Below are positions 45,333 to 48,992 of a DNA stretch of 48,992 bases, one piece after another. Position 1 is the first letter of the stretch. Each line of letters opens with the position of its first letter. A program made the translations under genes and the position numbers. Origin of the DNA: an uncultured Clostridia bacterium (lineage in GTDB: Bacteria; Bacillota; Clostridia; TANB77; CAG-508); assembly GCA_947588945.1 (NCBI GenBank), contig CANPZY010000013.1:1-48992 (forward strand), read 5' to 3'. A model generated the notes under the pieces. That model was not told the origin of the DNA, made no database searches, and was given only the letters and a program-made list of their open reading frames with translations.

Positions 45333-47795
45333 TTAATTTTCCCCTTCATTATTTTCTTCTTGTTCTTCTACATTATTATATACTTGCTCTGGTGCCATTT
45401 TAAGTTCCTGCCATCTTTCTTTAGACATAAGTACTTCTCTAGGTTTGCTTCCTTGATATCCTGATATAATTCCTCTCTGTTCCATTTGATCAATTATTCT
45501 TCCTGCCCTTGCATATCCTACTTTTAATCTCCTTTGAAGTAATGATGCTGATGCTTGTCCCGCATCTATGCACATTTCTATTGCATCTTCTAAAAGCTCG
45601 TCTGTATCATCTTCTTCATCATCATTTGTTACTTTTTCTGGTTCATCTGCTCTTTCTATTGACTCTAATATTCTTTCATCATATTGGATTTCTCCATCAC
45701 GTTTAATAAATTTAACAATATTTTCAACTTCTTTATCTGATACAAAAGCACCTTGAATTCTTGTAGGCTTAGTTGCTCCAATTGGATTAAATAACATATC
45801 TCCTTTACCTAAAAGCTTTTCTGCTCCCGCACCATCTAGTATTGTTCTTGAATCAACTTGTGAAGATACTGCAAAAGCTATTCTTGATGGAACATTTGCT
45901 TTAATCAAACCAGTAATTACATCAACTGATGGTCTTTGTGTTGCAATAACAAGGTGCATTCCTGCGGCTCTTCCCATTTGAGCAACTCTACAAATTGCAT
46001 CTTCTACTTCTTTTGCTGCAGCCATCATTAAATCAGCAAGCTCATCTATTACTACTACTATTTGTGGTAATTTAGGTTCTCCTGCTTTTTCTGCTATTTC
46101 ATTATATCCTTTTATATCTCTTATATTTTTTGTTGCAAAAAGATTGTATCTATTAAGCATTTCTTGAACTGCCCATTGTAATGCACCCGCCGCTTTTTTA
46201 GGGTCAGTAACAACTGGAATTAATAAATGAGGAATTCCATTATATACTGAAAGTTCTACCACTTTTGGGTCAACCATTAAAAGCTTAACCTCGCTTGGTT
46301 TTGCTTTATATATTATACTTGTTATTAATGTATTAATACATACTGACTTTCCTGAACCAGTACTTCCTGCAATAAGTAAGTGTGGCATTTTTGCTATATC
46401 AGTAATTACAACATCTCCTGCAATATCTTTTCCTAATCCAAATGTGACTTTTGATTTTGCATTTTCAAATTTTTCTGATTCTATTATATCTCTTAGCACA
46501 ACTACTTCTTTAGCCTTATTAGGTACTTCTATTCCAACTGTATGTTTTCCTGGAATCGGTGCTTCTATTCTTATCGTTTCTGCCTCTAAACTCAAAGCTA
46601 TATCATCTGCAAGGTTTGCTATTTTGCTAACTCTAACTCCTTCTGCTGGTGCTAATTCATATCTTGTTATTGCCGGTCCAACAGATACATTTTCGACTTT
46701 TGCAGACACTCCAAAACTATATAAAGTTCTTCTTAATTTTTCTGCAGTTGCAAGTAATGCTTTTCTATTTCCAGCTTCATCATTTCCATTTCCTGTTGCT
46801 AAAAGCTCAATTGGTGGAAATTCATAATTTTCATCTTGTACTGTTAATGTATGTTCTAATTGTAATACTTCTTTTGTTTTTGCTTCTTTTTCAACTTCTT
46901 GTTGTGAAAATAAATTATTACTATTATCTTGCTCTTCTTTACTTGCTCCTTGACTACTTGCACTTATATTTTCTATTCCTGTTTTTGCAACAGTTTTAGA
47001 TAATTTTCCAGATTTAAAATTTGGAACATCTAATCCATCATTAGAATGATCATATTTCTTAGGCTCTTTTAAATTAATTGTAATCTGCTCTTCTAGTGGT
47101 TCTCTATTTTTTAAAGCTTCTTTCTTTTCTAATTTTTCCCTATTTCTTCTTTCTCTCCATGTTTCTTTTACTTCTGCCTCAGTTTCATTTCCTTCTTCAT
47201 TATCGTCTTTTGGTTCCATAAATTTGTCCATATATTTTGAAATAAAATCAGCAGGATGTAAACTAAATATGAATACTATCAAGGTTAATGCTATTCCAAT
47301 TGATGCTATTATTGTAGCCGGAGTTCCTATAAATTTAATTAATGGATATGCAATTAATGTACCAATTACTCCTCCACCAATATCTGTTTTTCCAAGTTCA
47401 AAAGCACGTGAAAGAGCACTTTCAAGTGAACCATTTATATCTATATTTCCTTTTGAATTTTGATAACACGAAAGAATAACATCTATAAGAACTAAAACAA
47501 TCAAAAACATAGTTAATTTTTTTGAATAATATTTTGTATCTCTTTCGTGTGCAATATAAAATGACATGCATAAAAGTCCAACAGGAATTAAATATTTTAT
47601 ATAGCCAAAAACTCCACCAAGAGCTGGGCTTAGCGTTTTTCCTAAATATCCAGATTTAGTATAAATTAATATTGCTAAAATTATGCTAATTACTATCAAT
47701 ACCATAACTGTAATATTTAGTTTTCTCTGTGCTTCTTTTTCTTTTCTTTTTTGTTCTCTACTATTAATATTCTTTGAGCCCTTTGTTCTTGGCAT
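45333..47795 (-). CDS. ftsK: DNA translocase FtsK/SpoIIIE
   Basis: Pumps chromosomal DNA through the septum in division and sporulation. It is 820 aa. Four membrane helices occupy the N-terminus (about 27-185), followed by a charged linker (about 195-310). The motor has Walker A GSTGSGKS, MVDPKVVELSVYNGIPHLL, Walker B VVVIDELADLMM and ATQRPSVDVITG. The gamma winged-helix domain (about 735-800) has DAGQASASLLQRRLKVGYARAGRIID and reads orienting DNA motifs. GGAGGG lies four to ten bases before the ATG. Which of FtsK or SpoIIIE it should be called cannot be told without the genome's other copies. Confidence 0.97.
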   Translation of the reverse strand: MPRTKGSKNINSREQKRKEKEAQRKLNITVMVLIVISIILAILIYTKSGYLGKTLSPALGGVFGYIKYLIPVGLLCMSFYIAHERDTKYYSKKLTMFLIVLVLIDVILSCYQNSKGNIDINGSLESALSRAFELGKTDIGGGVIGTLIAYPLIKFIGTPATIIASIGIALTLIVFIFSLHPADFISKYMDKFMEPKDDNEEGNETEAEVKETWRERRNREKLEKKEALKNREPLEEQITINLKEPKKYDHSNDGLDVPNFKSGKLSKTVAKTGIENISASSQGASKEEQDNSNNLFSQQEVEKEAKTKEVLQLEHTLTVQDENYEFPPIELLATGNGNDEAGNRKALLATAEKLRRTLYSFGVSAKVENVSVGPAITRYELAPAEGVRVSKIANLADDIALSLEAETIRIEAPIPGKHTVGIEVPNKAKEVVVLRDIIESEKFENAKSKVTFGLGKDIAGDVVITDIAKMPHLLIAGSTGSGKSVCINTLITSIIYKAKPSEVKLLMVDPKVVELSVYNGIPHLLIPVVTDPKKAAGALQWAVQEMLNRYNLFATKNIRDIKGYNEIAEKAGEPKLPQIVVVIDELADLMMAAAKEVEDAICRVAQMGRAAGMHLVIATQRPSVDVITGLIKANVPSRIAFAVSSQVDSRTILDGAGAEKLLGKGDMLFNPIGATKPTRIQGAFVSDKEVENIVKFIKRDGEIQYDERILESIERADEPEKVTNDDEEDDTDELLEDAIEMCIDAGQASASLLQRRLKVGYARAGRIIDQMEQRGIISGYQGSKPREVLMSKERWQELKMAPEQVYNNVEEQEENNEGEN

Positions 47796-47854
47796 GTTTC
47801 CCTCCGCTTTTCATTGAATTGTTTTATCTTTTTGTATAGATTTTTCACAAATAA

Positions 47855-47883
47855 ATTATAACTTATTAAAATTATAAAATCAA
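47855..47883 (-). promoter_or_regulatory. Promoter of ftsK
   Basis: On the minus strand TTGATT (47878-47883), 17 bases, then a perfect TATAAT (47855-47860), about 60 bases upstream of the start codon. The divergent gap to ytxC (230 bases) holds little else beyond AT-rich sequence. Confidence 0.65.
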
Positions 47884-48025
47884 TACCAAATTTTTATAAA
47901 AACTAAACCATATCTTTTTCATTAATTATGATTATATTAAAAGTGATGGACTAATAACAGATTTATTTTTAATGAATAATATATCTATAATAGCAAATAA
48001 TACTTCTAGATAAAATGGAGGACAT

Positions 48026-48865
48026 ATGATTTCAATTTGCATAAAAGATAATGACCAAAAATTACAAGATTATATAGAAAATGAAATTAAGAAATCTAAA
48101 ATTAATGATATATATTATTCTAAACATTGTTTTAAAATTTATAAAAATATAATTGTTCATTATAAAGGCAATGAAATTAATACTTTTTTCGATTTACTAT
48201 CTAATATAATAGCTAATGCTATTATAATTTTCTATGAACCACAAAAGATTAAAAATCTTATTAATTTCGATTATTTTTATTTTAGTAAAAACGATAAAAA
48301 AATTATTTTTGATGAATATAAAATTATTTTAAAAAAAATATCAGAAGAAGAAAAAAATTATAAATATGATATAATTTTTCAAGCTGTAAATAATTATTTA
48401 AGAAATAATAAAGTCATTGTTTTAGAAGGTTTTATTAATTTTAGATTAAAAAACTATATAGCTTTTTTGCGCGATTCTATTGGAGAAGCTGTTAACCAAT
48501 TTATTATTGACAAGGAATATATTGAATTTGTTAATTTACTTAAAGATTATGTAGATTCTAGAGTTCCTAACAATAGCATTATTAATCTTATATATATAAA
48601 TTCTGAAGCCATACTTTTATCTGATAATGGCGAAATTATTAATTTGGATAAATTTGATTCAAAATATTTATCAGATATTAGTTTTTGCAATAATGACTAT
48701 GTTTTAAATACTTTAATTGGCCTTTTACCAAATAGAATAATGTTGCACTTAATTTCACCAAAAGATAATTTTATAAAAACAGTTGAACTTATTTTTGGAG
48801 ATAAAGTAAAATTATGCGGTGGCTGTGAATTATGTTCTGCTTATAAAATATTGAATTTGAGTTAA
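48026..48865 (+). CDS. ytxC: YtxC-like putative sporulation protein
   Basis: 279 aa, soluble. The segment LEGFINFRLKNYIAFLRDSIGEAVNQFIIDKEYIEFVNLLKDYV (described here in part as EGFINFRL and DKEYIEFVNLLK, about 140-185) is the mark of the YtxC family, linked to sporulation in Bacillus and Clostridia. The C-terminal region has LIYINSEAILLSDNGEI and ends with CGGCELC, a possible metal-binding cluster. GGAGG lies a few bases before the ATG. It is transcribed divergently from ftsK and is the main hint, with ftsK, that the organism forms spores. Confidence 0.8.
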   Translation: MISICIKDNDQKLQDYIENEIKKSKINDIYYSKHCFKIYKNIIVHYKGNEINTFFDLLSNIIANAIIIFYEPQKIKNLINFDYFYFSKNDKKIIFDEYKIILKKISEEEKNYKYDIIFQAVNNYLRNNKVIVLEGFINFRLKNYIAFLRDSIGEAVNQFIIDKEYIEFVNLLKDYVDSRVPNNSIINLIYINSEAILLSDNGEIINLDKFDSKYLSDISFCNNDYVLNTLIGLLPNRIMLHLISPKDNFIKTVELIFGDKVKLCGGCELCSAYKILNLS

Positions 48866-48915
48866 AATAAATTATAAAAAACATATATAAAATAGACAGA
48901 AATTTATAAAAATTA

Positions 48916-48990
48916 GGTCAAGTGAAAAAGTAAATGCAATTCTGTAAAGTAAACGCAATTTGTAAGAGAAGTTGCAAGTTTAAAGCAATA
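48916..48990. repeat. Right copy of the 75-bp inverted repeat
   Basis: Reverse complement of bases 1-75 with one difference at 48942. It begins GGTCAAGTGAAAAAGTAAAT, 50 bases past the ytxC-like stop, and runs to the window edge. The flanking bases differ from those at the left copy, so the shared block ends at GGTCA. It is consistent with the outer end of a mobile element that continues beyond the window. Confidence 0.85.
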
Positions 48991-48992
48991 TT

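Overview
The window is a very AT-rich stretch (by eye about 25% GC) from a Gram-positive, spore-forming anaerobe of the Clostridia, most likely an uncultured gut lineage. Evidence: a T-box leader on ileS, sepF and divIVA, mini-RNase III, an FtsK/SpoIIIE translocase, a YtxC-type sporulation protein, TIGR04086 and DUF1292 proteins, and AGGAGG-type ribosome binding sites. Nearly every gene is on the minus strand. Only two tiny Cys-rich genes (22135-22411) and the ytxC-like gene at the right edge are on the plus strand.

Layout, left to right. 1-75: repeat, present inverted at 48916-48990. 58-1539 miaB. 1684-4766 secretion cluster yajC, TIGR04086 protein, secD-like, secF-like. 4815-6459 anchored WG-repeat protein, split by a frameshift. 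6519-9842 tgt, an unknown membrane-hairpin protein and queA (queuosine tRNA modification). 9904-13021 ileS with its T-box leader and promoter. 13041-14537 membrane-anchored FGE/SUMF1-fold protein. 14584-16776 coiled-coil protein, rsmD (frameshifted), divIVA, sepF. 16893-21879 HlyD-like adaptor, miaA, a small membrane protein, mutL (frameshifted). 22135-22411 Cys-rich microproteins. 22597-26168 clpX, clpP, trigger factor, tRNA-Glu. 26202-27697 mini-RNase III and rbgA. 27880-31689 accessory cassette: a foreign-looking FGE/SUMF1 gene, a putative modification-dependent nuclease and a protein with five tandem helix-turn-helix units. 31804-36134 membrane protein, DUF1292 protein, lytic transglycosylase, polA. 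36136-47795 GT-C-type membrane protein, c-di-GMP phosphodiesterase, GH15 glucoamylase-like enzyme, beta-CASP nuclease, an unknown protein, ftsK. 48026-48865 ytxC-like.

The most interesting signal is at the level of decoding. Three genes (WG-repeat protein, rsmD, mutL) are each split by one +1 shift, and each shift falls on an in-frame CGG codon (NNU CGG A/U). Dropping the C restores a Gly codon (GGU or GGA), which in rsmD and mutL is a conserved Gly of a signature motif. I read every CGG trinucleotide in the sense strand of the other genes. About sixty occur and all are out of frame, except two in one gene (27880-28797) that has much higher GC and looks recently acquired. The simplest reading is that CGG is not normally decoded as Arg in this organism and that ribosomes pass it by a +1 shift, so that CGGN is read as Gly. 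I know of no description of such a system, although CGG is a known unassigned codon in Mycoplasma capricolum.

The housekeeping genes form recognisable groups: tRNA modification and charging (miaA, miaB, tgt, queA, ileS), protein export and quality control (yajC-secDF, clpXP, tig), division (sepF, divIVA, ftsK), and repair and replication (mutL, polA). The cassette at 27880-31689 is the only clearly accessory region.
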